From: Cloeon dipterum
Taxonomy: Eukaryota; Arthropoda; Insecta; Ephemeroptera; Baetidae
Direction: 5' to 3'
NCBI RefSeq assembly: GCF_949628265.1
Contig: NC_088790.1
Location: forward strand, 31,996,545-32,060,544
Length of the DNA stretch: 64,000 nucleotides
Program-made: the position numbers and the translations under genes
The notes under the pieces: model-generated
The model's input: only the letters and a program-made list of their open reading frames with translations
Databases searched by the model: none
Told to the model about the DNA's origin: nothing
In this document: positions 48,795-60,808 of the stretch, in pieces
Layout of the letters: each line of letters starts with the position of its first letter
Position numbering within the stretch: the first letter of the stretch is position 1

Positions 48795-49290
48795 AATGTG
48801 GGCGTGGTTCATAGGAACTTTTAAGAAGGAGGCGTGGCACGTGTTGCAAAGCTCGGTATAATCGTGAAATTGTGAGAAAAATCAATGGAATTATGGAATG
48901 GAGGGCGTGGTTCTCCAGAGAACGGAAAAGGAGGCGTGGCACGAAAAAAATTTAGCGATTTTACTGAGAGAACTCGTTGGGAATCTCGAATTGGGGGCGT
49001 GAATTTTAGGAAAATTACAAAAGAAGGTTTGGAACGTGTCACATAGAGCGAGAAAATAAAAACAAACTCGGAAAATTTCGATATGGGGGCGTGGTTCTCC
49101 GGGAAATTTAAATTTGAGGCTTAGCATGCGTTGGAAAGTGCGGGAAATCCGTAAAAATTTTCAATTTTACTAAAAAATCGCGGGAATTTTGAAATGAAGG
49201 CTTGTTTACCAGGAATTTTAATGAAGGGGGCGTGGCAAGTGTCGTACAGCGCAGGAAAATCGTAAAATTGGCATTTTTACAGCATCTTTG
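48795..49290. repeat. Repeat F: degenerate tandem GGGCGTGG units
   Basis: At least five degenerate units, each with GGGCGTGGTTCTCC or GGAGGCGTGGCACG followed by 60-80 bp of A-rich sequence. The GGCGTGG core is also found in the satellite at 1-2121, but the rest is unrelated. Confidence 0.55.
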
Positions 49291-49345
49291 AATAAATTAA
49301 ACCTCAAGAATCGATTGGTGTGCTCAGAATCTTCGTCAAAGACGG

Positions 49346-50079
49346 TGTTTAAATTGAAAAAATTAAAAAAAAATCCTCATAAAATGCACTTGAAATAGAT
49401 TAGGTTTGTTATCTCATCTGTCTGTTACGCGAAAGAGAAACTTTATTTTACATCCAGGGTGTGCTCAAGAATATTAGCCTAGGAGTGGAGTCTTTTATCC
49501 GCTCGCAAAACTATATAAAGATGGTTTACATGGCGGCGAAAGTGTTTGTTAACGGCAGCTAGCAGTGTGTATTACATAATGCACAAACACACGACGCGTT
49601 GCTGCTGGCTGCGAGAGAAATTTAATAAGGCGGCAGGCGCGTCTCGCAGAAACTAGACGAAATTTTCCCTTCTCTTTTCTCTTCCCTTCTCGCTGGCTGT
49701 AGTGAAGCTTATTTTGCACTCTCCATATTTATATTTCAGAGAAGAAAGAGGAATGCGCGAGCATATTCTTCTGCCGAAATAAACTATCCGCGCGCCGAGT
49801 TTGTTACTCAATTTGAAAATTACCCAGGCGTGTTGGTTGGTTTGTTCCAAATCTTTTCTTGGCCAAACTTCCTCGCGCAAAGTTTATGGGCGTGTGTTAA
49901 TAAAAAGTGGCCGAGACTGGGGTAATAATTTTCAATTAAGAGGCCCGCTCACGTTCTAATTCGCAGAAAGAGAGAAAGAAAGTTTGGGAATTTCACCGCT
50001 TATCACTCTCGCCGTTTTATTGATCACGCCGTGAATCCAAAATTAATGGTCAGGGATGCGAACTTTGGACTCGTTCTCA
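49346..50079. other. Single-copy stretch, no gene seen
   Basis: No supported exon; it contains pyrimidine-rich CCCTTCTCTTTTCTCTTCCC near 49667. Confidence 0.35.
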
Positions 50080-50440
50080 GCCTCAAACCGTTGTATAAAG
50101 TGGCCCAAATAACAATTTTTCGAATTTAACCGGTTACGCCCTCTTATTTGTTCGAAGGAAATTAATTAATTGCTTCTGGGGTGAGAAAAATTATGAAAAT
50201 TTAATTGCGAGAAGATAAAAAATAGTTCTTTTGATTCTTGAGAGTTATTTTTGTTTTTTCTAAAATTGCAGATTTTCGAAAGGGTTGTGCGTTTGGCCTG
50301 ATTAAAATTCAGCAGTTGATAGTAGCGTAAAAAACAGCCTAAATTCAGAAAGCTGATTAAATTTCCAGTTTTTTTTCCTATTTAGAAAATATTTCGCACA
50401 AAATCCGTCTGAAAATTTCAACTGGCCGTTAGAGATCCTT
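50080..50440 (+). repeat. Dispersed repeat A, copy A3
   Basis: An uninterrupted A element (CCGGTTACGCCC, GGGGTGAGAAAAATTATG, GCCTGATTAAAATTCAGCAG, AACTGGCCGTTAGAGA). It is the best reference for the family. Confidence 0.8.
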
Positions 50441-51154
50441 TTAATTAGTTAGGAAACTTCAAAGTTAAAAGCTTTCAGGCGGAGGTCAGCTGGACGCACT
50501 AATTACTAATTTCCATGCTAATTAAATTTATACTTTTTCTTCCCTTTGAAAAGAAAAAAGAAGACATTAAAAATTAATCCCATCCGCAGTGCTTTTCGCA
50601 AAAGGAAAATTGACAAGCTGTCTGCTGTCAGGCTCTCTTGTTGAGTCATTTCGACGCACATTAGAGACACGTTAAGTCTTCCGAGATTCGAGATTCGACG
50701 CAAAAGCAGCACCACTTTTGGACGAGAAGGAGCCGAGCCCTGAATCATTGATGAAGGGAGGCTGCGTAAATATTTAATTAAATATCATCGGCAGCTCTTC
50801 GCGTGTCGACATTTATTTCTATCAGCGCTTCTCGAAATGCCAGCCAGATAAACTGCGCTCGCTCGCTCCACTTGGCCTTTCTCGGCGGCAGGCAAGAAGT
50901 GTCTGCCGATCGAACTAATTAATTCAGTTGTAGCCTTTGGCATCGCCTTCCTCTCCACCTCCTCCGCAGAGACTGCCTGCTCAAAAGACGCGCACACACA
51001 CAGAAAGCGACCAGCTTTATTTTCTCTCCAGCCGAGCGGAATTCCATTACAAGGGTTCGGATTTAAAGAGGGAGGAAAATCGTGGAATAGAATAAGATTA
51101 AATCAGGAAAATAGATTCATCACAATTAATGTTTTTGTTGTCATTTCTTTACAA
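50441..51154. other. Single-copy stretch, no gene seen
   Basis: No exon or RNA gene recognised. Confidence 0.35.
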
Positions 51155-51560
51155 ACAGCTGATTAGCCTTGTAATTGTCGAATCGACCGTTAGATGGCAC
51201 GTCAGGCTGAGGGAAATGTAACAAAAAACGCGGGAATGAAATTATTAGGTCGGCACACCCCTTTTTCGACGCTTCTGATTGGCCGCTGGACTGTCTCCTT
51301 TAATTTCGACACCATTTTTATTTCTGACCAGCGGGAAACCAACACAGATCGCAACCCGGACCCCGGTGGGAATTGCGACTGCGCAGAAGGTTTCAATTTG
51401 GATAACGCATGCGCAGTGATGTGTTTCAGCATCCCTGTGAGATTAAGAATCGATCTAAACATACTGCGCAGGCTTAAGATGCGCACAAATTTACTGCGCA
51501 GCTTCAAAATGTGCGAACTTTAAATTTCAACGCCATATTGACTTCTGACACGCGGGAAAA
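51155..51560 (+). repeat. Dispersed repeat B, copy B4
   Basis: Forward copy with CGACCGTTAGATGGCACGTC, GATTGGCC, CAGCGGGAAACC, ACGCATGCGCAGTGATG and several TGCGCA motifs. Confidence 0.85.
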
Positions 51561-53054
51561 TTAATCATGCAACTATAAAAAATAAAAGAAAAATGGATTT
51601 GTCAATGAAATTTTTTTAGAAAAAATAAATGAATTAAAATAAATGAATTCATCTGAATTTCCCAGCCCCCAACTCTTAGAAATGCTCGATTCAATATTGA
51701 AAAGGCCTATCTCTCTTGCTTGCTTGCTTGCTTTATTAGCTCTCCGCTACGAGAGGGAATGTTTAAGAGCGAGGACATAAATTCACAAAAGGACAACAAG
51801 AAAAAATGCAAATGGAATGAAAAGTTGAAACATACGTCGAGTGCCGGAGGGCTCTGAGCAGCGCGCAATTAAGTCTTGCGCCGAGAAATTAATTTTAATG
51901 AGGAATCTCGGGGCATATAGCGATAGCGCGGCGTCGAAGCATTTGAAACATTTTAATGAAATTCATCGCGGGCGGGGCCGACTGTCTGGGGAATGACTGT
52001 CATTTAAATTAGAAAATTAAAATTTATGCCAAGGATTACGGATGATGAATGCAAAGGCATCGGGGAATTTCGCTGCCGCCCGGCTCGCTCGTCGTAACTC
52101 ATATTCACCCGGTCGGTCGCAGCGAAAATAATAATGCAGGTCGCACCCCAACAAAGTGTCGACTCAACAACAGACGCATTAAAGGCGAAGGATATTTTTA
52201 AAATTGCCGATTAAAATAAAAACACGTTGGGAACCTTTGAAAAATGCATTTTATAAGGGTTGAAAAGGGGTTGAACACCCTTAAACTGACGAATCAATAT
52301 TTTGCAAATCTTATTTTAAAAGAAAAACATTTTCGGCTGATTTAATTTGACTGATTTTACTCAATAACGAAAGTTTGCGCTGCTTTGTACAAAAATAATT
52401 TGATTTCACCCTGTGCCGCGCTCCCTTAATTCTCATTCGTTGAGAAACATATTTTATTACAAAACTTTTTTATTAACTCTGGTTCAATTAAGCCGCGAGG
52501 CGTGTCTCTCGTCTCTCTTTTGATCACTCTGCTGAACATTTTTAATTGCCTTTCGAGCAAAAGGCCAGCGACTTGCTTTGTCCTGGTTGCTTTTCGCGAA
52601 ATTTCGCAAGTTATTCTTGTTTACCGCGGGCAGCAAGCACGAAAAATGTACGAGAGATCAAAGCAAGTTCGACGATATTTGTCGTCAAACAAAAGCCGAG
52701 ACTCAATTTGCGGCGGTCGGCAAAAAGTTGTCCTTTGAGCTGCGCGACGACCGACGACCGGCGTCTCGTTCTCGCCGCTCTCAGCATGCAGATTTCCAGC
52801 TTGACGTCCGCCGCGAAACAAAAGCAGCGTGCATAAATTGATGCGAAACAGAGGCTCGACGTGACGTTAATGGTCTCTCTTCCGCTACAACATGTGAACA
52901 TGCTGCTGCAAAGCTCCTTTCCAGAAGCCAAAATGGTGAATTAGAAGGCATCGTCAAGGGCTTCATAATTTACTTGCAGATATTTTTCAGAGGGGAACCC
53001 CACTTTCTTTAGAAATTACACTTAGAAACTTGAAAAATAATTTTTCGTGTATTT
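51561..53054. other. Single-copy region, no gene seen
   Basis: It contains a CTTG tetranucleotide run near 51716-51732 and a GC-rich area at 52490-52930 with overlapping frames on both strands but no motif or splice support. Confidence 0.35.
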
Positions 53055-54085
53055 TCAAGTTTTAGCAACTCCAAATCTCGGGTTTTAACCATCAGATTGG
53101 CAAAAACTACCCACCATTAGACTCATCTCAACCTCCTCTGACCAGCTAAAGGGTGTAAGGGGTGTTTACCCTCAACCCCAAATTGCTACAATAATTTTAA
53201 AACTGAGGAAAATGCTTTAAAATACATTTTTTGTATTCAAATTTTAGCATGGGGTTGAAAGGGGTGGATAGTTATCAACCCCTAAACTCTTTAGCTAGTC
53301 AGAGTAGATTGAGAGGTCTCTAACGGTGGGTAGTTTTTGCAATTCTGATGGTTTTAATTCGAGATATGGAGTTCGCAAAATTCGAAAAAGTCGAAAAATT
53401 CGTGATTTCGTGTTTTGCCAACATTTAAAATTCCAAATCTCGGGTTCTAATAATCAGAATTTCAAAAACTAACCACTGTTAGATTCTTCGTGACCTCCTC
53501 TGAGTAGCTGAAGTGTTTAGGGGTGCGTACCCTCCACCCCTTAATTAATATAAAGGCCAACCCCCATGAAAAAGTGAAATTCCTTTAGAACAATGAATTT
53601 TTTATTATTTTGCATCGCAGGGGAGTAGAAAGGGGTGGAGGGTAAGGAACCTGAGCACTTTAGCTGGTTAGGGGAGGTCAAGACGAGTGCAACGATGGGT
53701 AGTTTTTGCAATTCTAACAGTTTGAACCTGAGATTTAGAGATTGCAATGTATGAAAAACACGAATTTTCGTTTTCTAAATTTTTGCAACTCCAAATCTCG
53801 GGTTCTAACCGTCAGAATTGGAAAAACTACCCATCGTTGGACTTGTTTAAACCTCCCCTGTCCAGCTAAAGGGTTTATTTCTTAAAAACAACCCCTTTGA
53901 AAATTTTAAGGAGATTTTTATTTTTTTTCTAATTTAAACTTATCAGGGGGTTGAAATGAATGGGGTTAAGCACCCTTTATCCCTTTAGCTGTTTAGGTTA
54001 GGTTGAGAAGAGTCAAACGATGGGTAATTTTTGCAATTCTGATAGTTAAAACCTGAGATTTGGAGTTTCAAAAATCTGCAAAACA
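53055..54085. repeat. Repeat E array 3
   Basis: Repeated alternation of AATCTCGGGTTCTAAC / CTCATCTCAACCTCC / AGCTAAAGGGT with the inverted GGGTAGTTTTTGCAATTCT / GAGATTTGG series. The units are shorter and more diverged than in array 1, with four alternations in about 1 kb. Confidence 0.7.
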
Positions 54086-55309
54086 CGAAAAAGATTAAAT
54101 TCGCCGACCCCGTTCGCATGAATTTTTCATGTGTTTGCATACTCATATTTGCATCGTGCAGCGCGATAAAACGCGAGCAGAGATGCGGCTGCTGGACCAG
54201 AGGGCATTGCGTTTATCCGACGCGCAAAAACGTTTGATGATAAGCTCCACACACACACACACACACACACACGCTTCGTGCTGCAGGCTTCGGCAAACAT
54301 GCATAATAGTGTTTTTCCCCGTGAAATTGTTACAAGATGATGCGGTAATTAATTTAACTGAAATGAATATTATATGTATGGTTTCTGCAGAGGAGTAATC
54401 GCGCATGTAAGCAGCCCAGAACGTGAGGAAGCCGCACAGGCGAAAGTTTCCGAATGTACAAGCGCGGTCAACCGTGATAAGCTTCATACCGCGTGCACTG
54501 TGCCAAAACTCTATGTATATTTGGTCGTAAGGGGGAATTTGCTTCAATTCGTAGAGGTTTGAGGGGTTTTTTCGCAATATTAAATGGCAACAATTAAAAA
54601 TTATTCTTAAGAATTCAAGAGTAAGAGGAACTTTTCAGTTTTAAAATTATTTAAAAACGTCTGAAAATTAAATAATTATAAAATGCAGAAAATTAACCAA
54701 TATAATTAATTTTAAAAATGAATCTAGACATTTTGTATTATGTTTCACTTCCGAAAAACCATTTAGAAATTAATTATTAAGGTCATCTCGTTTAAGCTTT
54801 TCCGCTTTGACTGCAGATTGGAGAAGTGTGCGTCAGATTAATCGGATTCGATTATAACTAAACGCAAAACCAAAATAGGACTTAACCGACCGCACCGCGC
54901 GCGCGGCTGCTTTATTCATCGGCACGGATTGGCTGCGAAAAGCGGCTCAGAATCGGCGACCCCGCACTGCACGCCATTCCGTTCGCATGATGAATTAGAT
55001 GCTATCTGCTCATCGTGTGTGATACGATTCTGACAACGAGCATTGCGGCAACACACACGCTGCCTAAAATATATATGCATGCGGCTCACTCCGATGTTTA
55101 CAGCTCGTTATTTTCTGCATTCATCACGCGCGTGATCAATATAAACGCACTGCACAAACACACAAACAAACACACGGCGAAATGATAAATAGATCGGTCT
55201 GTTTTACACTTTTTTTCATAAGTAAAAAATGGATTTTTGAGTGAAGTGGAATGACGGTGATTAAATTAACTTAATTTTTAGTATTTTAATTCTTCCCGAA
55301 AATTTCTAA
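54086..55309. other. Single-copy region with a CA microsatellite
   Basis: A CA dinucleotide run of about 25 bp lies at 54248-54272. A 144-codon - strand frame runs through it as a Val-Cys repeat and is rejected as coding. The block at 54880-55170 is GC-rich and non-repetitive. Confidence 0.4.
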
Positions 55310-55620
55310 AGTAAATTTTCAGACGAATTTTGTGCGAAAATGGTAAATTTGAGAAAAATTTGTTAAATAGGAAAGAAACTGGAAATTTAATCAGCTTTCC
55401 GAATTTAGGCAGTTTTTGACGATACTATCAGCTGCTGAATTTTAATCAGGCCAAACACACGCCCCTTTCGAAAATCTGTAATTTTTGAAAATATAAAAAA
55501 ATAACTTTCAAGACTCAAAAGTACTTCTTTTTATCTTCTCAAAATTAAATTTTAATAATTTTCCTCCCCCCGGAAGCAATTAATTAATATTTTTTGCTCA
55601 AAAGCTCAAATTTCCCAGCT
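55310..55620 (-). repeat. Dispersed repeat A, copy A4
   Basis: Reverse orientation, with CTGCTGAATTTTAATCAGGC, AAACACACGCCCCTTTCG and GACTCAAAAGTACTT. Confidence 0.8.
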
Positions 55621-56334
55621 AACCCCTAATCGTGGCCTCCATATTTTTTATTTTCAATCGATATAGAACGCACTCGTGCAGTTGCAAAAGAAAGTTTTGC
55701 CGCCCCCGCAGAGATTTAACTTTTGCAAGTGCTAGCGAAATAATTTTCAATTACACGCCTGGCTCGCTTATTCAGCGCCGTTAATTCCGTGAATTATTTT
55801 GTTTCTCAGTCAGTCAGTGGCGCGCGCGAGAGCAAAGTTGGCTAGTAAATAAATTTGCATCGCCGAGTTGAAATAACTAACTAACTCTTGCCTTTGCAAG
55901 GTAAATTCGCGCTTAACCGGCGCGCGTCTTTTATTTAATTAAAGTTGCCTCGTAAAGTTGGCGCGCTGCATAAATTGAGCCAGCGAACAGCCCGTGCAAC
56001 GCCGCGCGCGCGCGGACACATGAAAGCTTTCTAATCATAATTTCTTTCCGCTAGAGCTGCTGATTGTGAGAGAGAGAGAGAGGGCGTTATCTTTTATTGC
56101 GGACATAGAAAGATGCCTTTCTGCCCCCGCAACCAATCGGCTATTTGGCGTGGATAAACTATATAAACTCACACTCTATTTGTTCGTTTTATATGCGGAT
56201 GGGAAGTAGTTTCTTAAAGACGAAATGCCCGTAAAACCTGATTTGCTGTAATAACAGAGATAAAATTAGTATAAGACACCAAAATAGGACAATTTTGCGT
56301 GTTTCATGAGAAAATTTTGATTTTATCAACGCTT
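55621..56334. other. Single-copy stretch, no gene seen
   Basis: It contains CGCGCGCGCG near 56005 and a GA run near 56070-56085. No exon supported. Confidence 0.35.
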
Positions 56335-56745
56335 AGGTACATTTCTTTGCGTTCTGTGTTGATTCCCGCGTGTCAGAAGTCAAAATGGTGTCGAAATTTA
56401 TAATTGTTTGAATATTCGCTCCCTTTTGAAGCTGCGCAGTAGACTTGTGCGCATCTGAAGCATGCGCAGTATGTTCAAATCGCTTATAAATCTCACAGGG
56501 AGACTGAAACTCATCACTGCGCATGCGTGACCCGAATCAAAACCTTCTGCGCAGTCGTAATTCCCACCGGGGGCTGGGTTGCGATCTGTGTTGGTTTCCC
56601 GCCAGTATAGTCGGCCAATCAGAAGTGTCGAAAAAGAGGCGTGCCGACCTAATAATTTCATTCCCGCGCATTTTGCTACATTTTCCTCAGCCTGACGTGC
56701 CATCTAACGGCCGATTCGCCAATTCCCGAGCTAATCAGCTGTTAA
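56335..56745 (-). repeat. Dispersed repeat B, copy B5
   Basis: Reverse orientation, with CACTGCGCATGCGTGACCC, GGTTTCCCGCC, GGCCAATCAG and GACGTGCCATCTAACGG. It is the copy most like B1. Confidence 0.85.
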
Positions 56746-57589
56746 TAACAACAAAAACATTCATTGTGATGAATATTTGCAATCAAAGACCACATTCAAA
56801 GACTATTGATTCTTGCTTTACAACTTTCGCAACAATCAGCAGATGTCGATGGGCGGAATGAGCCGGATCTGGGTCCATTTTATTAATCCGCCCACCTACT
56901 GGCACGAACCCCATCAATGCAACGCGCATCCCCCAATAATTTATTCCGCTTTTTTGGCAGAAAGATTTTCGTTCTTTCTTTCTTTCTTCCAGTCGGGCAG
57001 GAGCCAGTGGAGCTTGCCGGGAGTTTATCCTCGCTCGCATTCCTCCCTCTCTTTGGGGTTAAATAACAAACAAGCGTTCGATCTCTCTGTGGACTGGACT
57101 GCGTCGTATAAGGGCGAAAATCAGGATTCCGACCGATCGCAAGGACGCAGCGCAGCGATAATATTAGCCATTCAGCATTCCTGTCCGCCATTATGACGTC
57201 GGCCACAGGGAAAAAGATTCTTTTTTACCGCCTAGATGCGATAGAGAGAAAGAAAGAATTCCGCACTGACCTTCTTTCTGCGCGCAGCACAAACTTTTCG
57301 ACATGCGAAAGAAAGAAATGAAGGAAGGAAGGAAGCTGCGAATACAGCAGAAAAATTGATTTAGCGTCCCACAATATTTTTTGTTTCCGAGAAAAAGTGG
57401 TTATAATTGAGGGGTTTCCAGTAAAAATTAGATAATGTCCAGAAGAAATGCTACAAAAGTGCGAATTAAAAAAATTGTTTAACGTGGAAGATACGGTATA
57501 TACTTATTTAAAATGTGATTAGTCAAAACATGGTGTCAAATTTCCAAATTCCAGATTTAAAAGAACAAAAATTGACGGTTTAAAATTTT
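56746..57589. other. Single-copy stretch, no gene seen
   Basis: Frames of 107-127 codons on both strands at 56813-57206 overlap and contain low-complexity runs from TTCTTTCTTTCTTTC. No domain is visible. Confidence 0.35.
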
Positions 57590-58110
57590 CACTTTTTGAC
57601 TCCGGGGATGAAATTATGGCCTTCTGGGGGTGAGGGGTTAGGGGTGAGCACCCTTAAAACTACTTAGCTCACTAGGGGAGGTCAAGCCAAGTCGAACGGT
57701 ATGCAGTTTTTGCATTTCTAACTGTTAGAACTCGAGATTTGGCGCTCACAATATTTGCAAAAATTGTAAATTCTGCAATTTTTTTTAATATTCAACAATT
57801 AATTTCTCAAAAACAGAGCCAAGCTCCACCTTGAAATTTTCACACAAGGTCACACGTACCCTGATACATCTTTTTAGGGTGGTTTTGGATTTTTAAAATA
57901 TGGTTATGGTTTTAAAATCCCTAAAAACACCCGGAAATTACCGAAATGGTTCCTTTGTGACCTTTGACCTTGACCGATGACCTCACATAGGATGTTCTTT
58001 CGATCGGGCTCGACGAGAAAAGTTCAACGCACACCTTAATTTTTAAATTGGACCAACTCATAATGAGTTTTCCTCAAATTTCCGGTAAAACTGTCCTGTG
58101 TCTCGTGATT
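57590..58110. repeat. Dispersed repeat related to the intron 10 inserts, with a DR1 site
   Basis: It begins with a repeat E segment (GGGGTGAGCACCC, AAGTCGAACGGTATGCAG) and continues into TGACCTTTGACCT (57958-57970) and GATGACCTCACA, as in the inserts at 7630-8200 and 22420-23035. It shows that the intron inserts belong to a dispersed family. Confidence 0.7.
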
Positions 58111-59150
58111 TTCGCTTTTTTTTAAAAAAGAACATCAATTAAATTTCAAAATTAAACATCAATTTTGGAGCAGAAAATAAATTAAATGCAGAAATTACTT
58201 CCTTTCTGAGAAAAGAGACAAAACAGTAATTTGTCTACGAGCCTGGCGGCCTTTTGCCGGCAGCAAAAAACTGTTTTACGGCCAGAAGAGAACAGGGCTT
58301 GCCCATTAGAATAATGTCGCCGTAAAATTTCACGCCGGGTGTAATTAAATTGGAAAAATCACAAAACAAGCGAGCTAATTGAAAATTTCGCGCCGCATGG
58401 GTTGGTGAGCAGGAAAAAAAAACAAAATTCGCGTTGGCGGCGGCGACTCGATTTTATGGGTCGTCAACGGGCTTTTATACTAGTTTCGGGCTGGCCAGCC
58501 GCAGCCAGTGTAGCGCTTTGCTAGTTTTATTATGGTGCCCGCCAGCTGCTAAACTTTGGCTCGACTGCATCAATTTCGCGAGGCCAGAAAACTTGGCGTG
58601 TGTGCGTCGCACTGAATGACAATTTGCGCGAATTTCGCAGACGCGAGCCTCGTTGCAAGATTTGTCGCCGCGCCGCAAGCTCGCAAGTTCTGTACGTGAG
58701 CGGCGAAAATCGCTGCAAAAGAATAATATAATAATATATAAAATGAACTTTTGCTTCAAATTGGGAAACTTTTGCTGCTTGTCTTTCTTTGGACGAAAAT
58801 AAAATTAATAAAATTAAACTTATGCTCGGAACTGACGAGTTTTAAATTATTTTTAATCATTTTGCATAAATAAGTGAAATTTATTAGCTAACAAATATTA
58901 AATTTTAAGGTTTTTATACTGACGACCAACTCGTTTTTCAGTTCGACAGGCATTAATTATTTTTATGAAAATAAAATACAATTTCATCGAAATGAAACCT
59001 TCCGATAAATAGTGTTAGTTAAAAGCAACTGAAATGAAAGTCCAAAAATGGAAACAGTTCTATATAAATAAATTACAATACGGGATTTAATTTGTTTAAA
59101 ATAAAACTTTTGACCAGATACAATCAGAATCACATGCAAAAAAGGTTTAA
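58111..59150. other. Single-copy stretch, no gene seen
   Basis: No exon or RNA gene recognised; AT-rich in the second half. Confidence 0.35.
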
Positions 59151-59156
59151 TTTATT
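59151..59156 (-). terminator. Poly(A) signal, small secreted protein gene 1
   Basis: AATAAA on the - strand, starting 22 bp after the stop codon. Confidence 0.6.
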
Positions 59157-59177
59157 GTGTTCCAAAGAAACTCGTCA

Positions 59178-59955
59178 TCAGCCTAGCAGGATTTTTCTGG
59201 AAGCCCTGGATGCATCACTTTTCTTGTCTTCTACTGTTGGTTTTTTAGCCTCGAAAGGTTTCTTCTTGTCTCCTTTTTTCAAAGCACCTTTCTTTTTTCT
59301 CTGTGATTTTCCTCGGTTGGTAGCGGCGGGTTTTGGCTCAGTTTTTTCGGGGTTTGTCGTGGTTTCATCGGATTTCTCGGTGCTAACTGAAGATAGCTGG
59401 CCTGATCTTACGACGCGAGGCTCTGGTTCTGGATGAGCGGAGGAAAAGGAGCACAGTGCCGCCAAGGCAATTGCAACAAACGCGATCTGTATATAACATT
59501 AGAAGGTTCAAAATTAAATTAAAAAGAACTCAAAATAAGCTACCAGGCGCTGGGGAAATAAGATTTTATTGGGGTTTTCATTTCGCTTACAAAAAACACA
59601 GCGGCCATTACACTGATGACGTCATCAATGTAATGTCTCTGCTTTCTTTGTCTAACGCGGCGTTAAGTTAAAATTTCTATTATTCCAGCATCTTCTATCT
59701 TAAAGATGAGTAAAAAGAGTCACCCAACACCGTTTTCCTCGCTTGATTAACCCATGAAATGTTAAATAATTTATTTGGATTTTGCTACCGATCAGTTAAA
59801 ACCCGATTATTTGCAGCTAAGCAGTTTTATGCTCGCAGAATCACACTAGAAGTGGATTTAACCCGTTTAAATTCGTTCAAGTAAAAATTTACCAGGGGCT
59901 AAAACTAAATAAAAGCAGGTAACCAATAAATACTTACGATGGTAGCTTTCTTCAT
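59178..59955 (-). CDS. Small secreted Lys-rich protein 1 (108 aa, 2 exons)
   Basis: Exons are 59938-59955 (MKKATI, donor GTAAGT) and 59178-59486 (acceptor ACAG), phase 0 junction. Residues 1-23 are a signal peptide ending CSFSSA, with cleavage expected before HPEPEP. The 85-residue mature part is polar: Ser/Thr/Glu-rich first, then Lys-rich (KKKGALKKGDKKKPF), ending ILLG. It has no cysteine after the signal and looks disordered. It is the first of three tandem paralogues with the same exon split, TATA box and upstream block. The start is fixed because all three begin with a six-codon exon after a TATA box. The function is unknown. A cationic secreted effector, or a cuticle, silk or venom-like component, would fit. 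Confidence 0.8.
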
Positions 59956-60012
59956 GGCTCTCTCAGGGTAGACACACCAAAGAGTTATGTTTCGCACGGT
60001 CGCAGTCCCCCT

Positions 60013-60020
60013 TATTTATA
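60013..60020 (-). promoter_or_regulatory. TATA box, small secreted protein gene 1
   Basis: TATAAATA on the - strand, 58 bp upstream of the start codon. It is followed upstream by CTGTTCGAACTGG, which is conserved before all three paralogues. Confidence 0.7.
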
Positions 60021-60077
60021 CCAGTTCGAACAGGATGTAAATGACGTAAATCAGACTGTAAACTAGAGCAGCCGCTT

Positions 60078-60131
60078 GGGAAAATTTCGGCACAAAAGCA
60101 GTGTTTTGAAAAGCAACCGTGGGAAATTTCC
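60078..60131 (-). promoter_or_regulatory. kappaB-like sites upstream of gene 1
   Basis: GGGAAAATTTC (60078-60088) and GGGAAATTTCC (60121-60131) resemble Rel/NF-kappaB sites. They lie 58-118 bp beyond the TATA box, inside a block conserved in all three promoters. Confidence 0.45.
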
Positions 60132-60314
60132 GATAGAGGCGAAGTTTCGACGAAACACTCATAAATCATCACAAAAAGCTCCTGTTTTGACGTAGTTTTC
60201 AAAATTTGGAAAAACCGATTTTAGGAGAAAAATGGAATCGAAATAAATAACATTATGTGGTGATTTTCTATTTCAATAAATGAAAATTTAACTGACAAAT
60301 TTTTTCATATTTAT

Positions 60315-60615
60315 GCTGCTGACCAAAAGTGCCCCAAAATCCAATTTTTTCAATTTTCCTGGTTACGCCCTCTTTTTTGAGCAAAGGAAATAAATTAATT
60401 GCTTCCGGGGTGAGAGAAATTAAGAAAATTGTATAGCGAAGAAGAACTTTTGAGTCTAGAAAGTTACTTTTTATTTTTCAAAAATTGCATACTGTCGAAA
60501 GGGGTGTGTGTTTGGCCTGATTAAAATTCAGCAGTTGATAGTATAGCGTCAAAAAGCTGATTAAATTTCCAGTTTTTTCTTTATGAAGCAAATTTTTCTC
60601 AAACTTACTATTTTA
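60315..60615 (+). repeat. Dispersed repeat A, copy A5
   Basis: A forward A element (GGTTACGCCCTC, CCGGGGTGAGAGAAATTA, CGAAAGGGGTGTGTGTTTGG, CAGCAGTTGATAGT) between the promoter of small gene 1 and the 3' end of small gene 2. Confidence 0.8.
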
Positions 60616-60764
60616 AAATACTTAAAGCAAGCCATTGGATAGAAATTGATTTAAATTTGATTTAATTTGTTCAAATTAAAATTTTTGATCACAAGCAATC
60701 AAGATAAAATACAATAAAGGTTTCAAGTTGAACAAAAACAAACGGAATTCAGAGATAGTTAATA

Positions 60765-60770
60765 TTTATT
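60765..60770 (-). terminator. Poly(A) signal, small secreted protein gene 2
   Basis: AATAAA on the - strand, 39 bp after the stop codon. Confidence 0.55.
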
Positions 60771-60808
60771 CTGTTGCAAACAAAGACACATTCATATCAC
60801 ATATCAGC

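Noticed and set aside
54143-54577. 144-codon - strand frame
   Set aside because: It passes through a CA microsatellite as a Val-Cys run and has no splice or domain support.
56813-57206. 107-127 codon frames on both strands
   Set aside because: Mutually overlapping, with low-complexity runs and no domain.
35181-58800. Search for transposase, reverse transcriptase or further exons in the repeat-rich region
   Set aside because: No frame with catalytic motifs of any transposon class, and no exon continuing the 35181 gene, could be recognised by eye.
59092-59436. 114-codon + strand frame
   Set aside because: It is the antisense of small secreted protein gene 1, which has matching paralogues, promoter and poly(A) signal.
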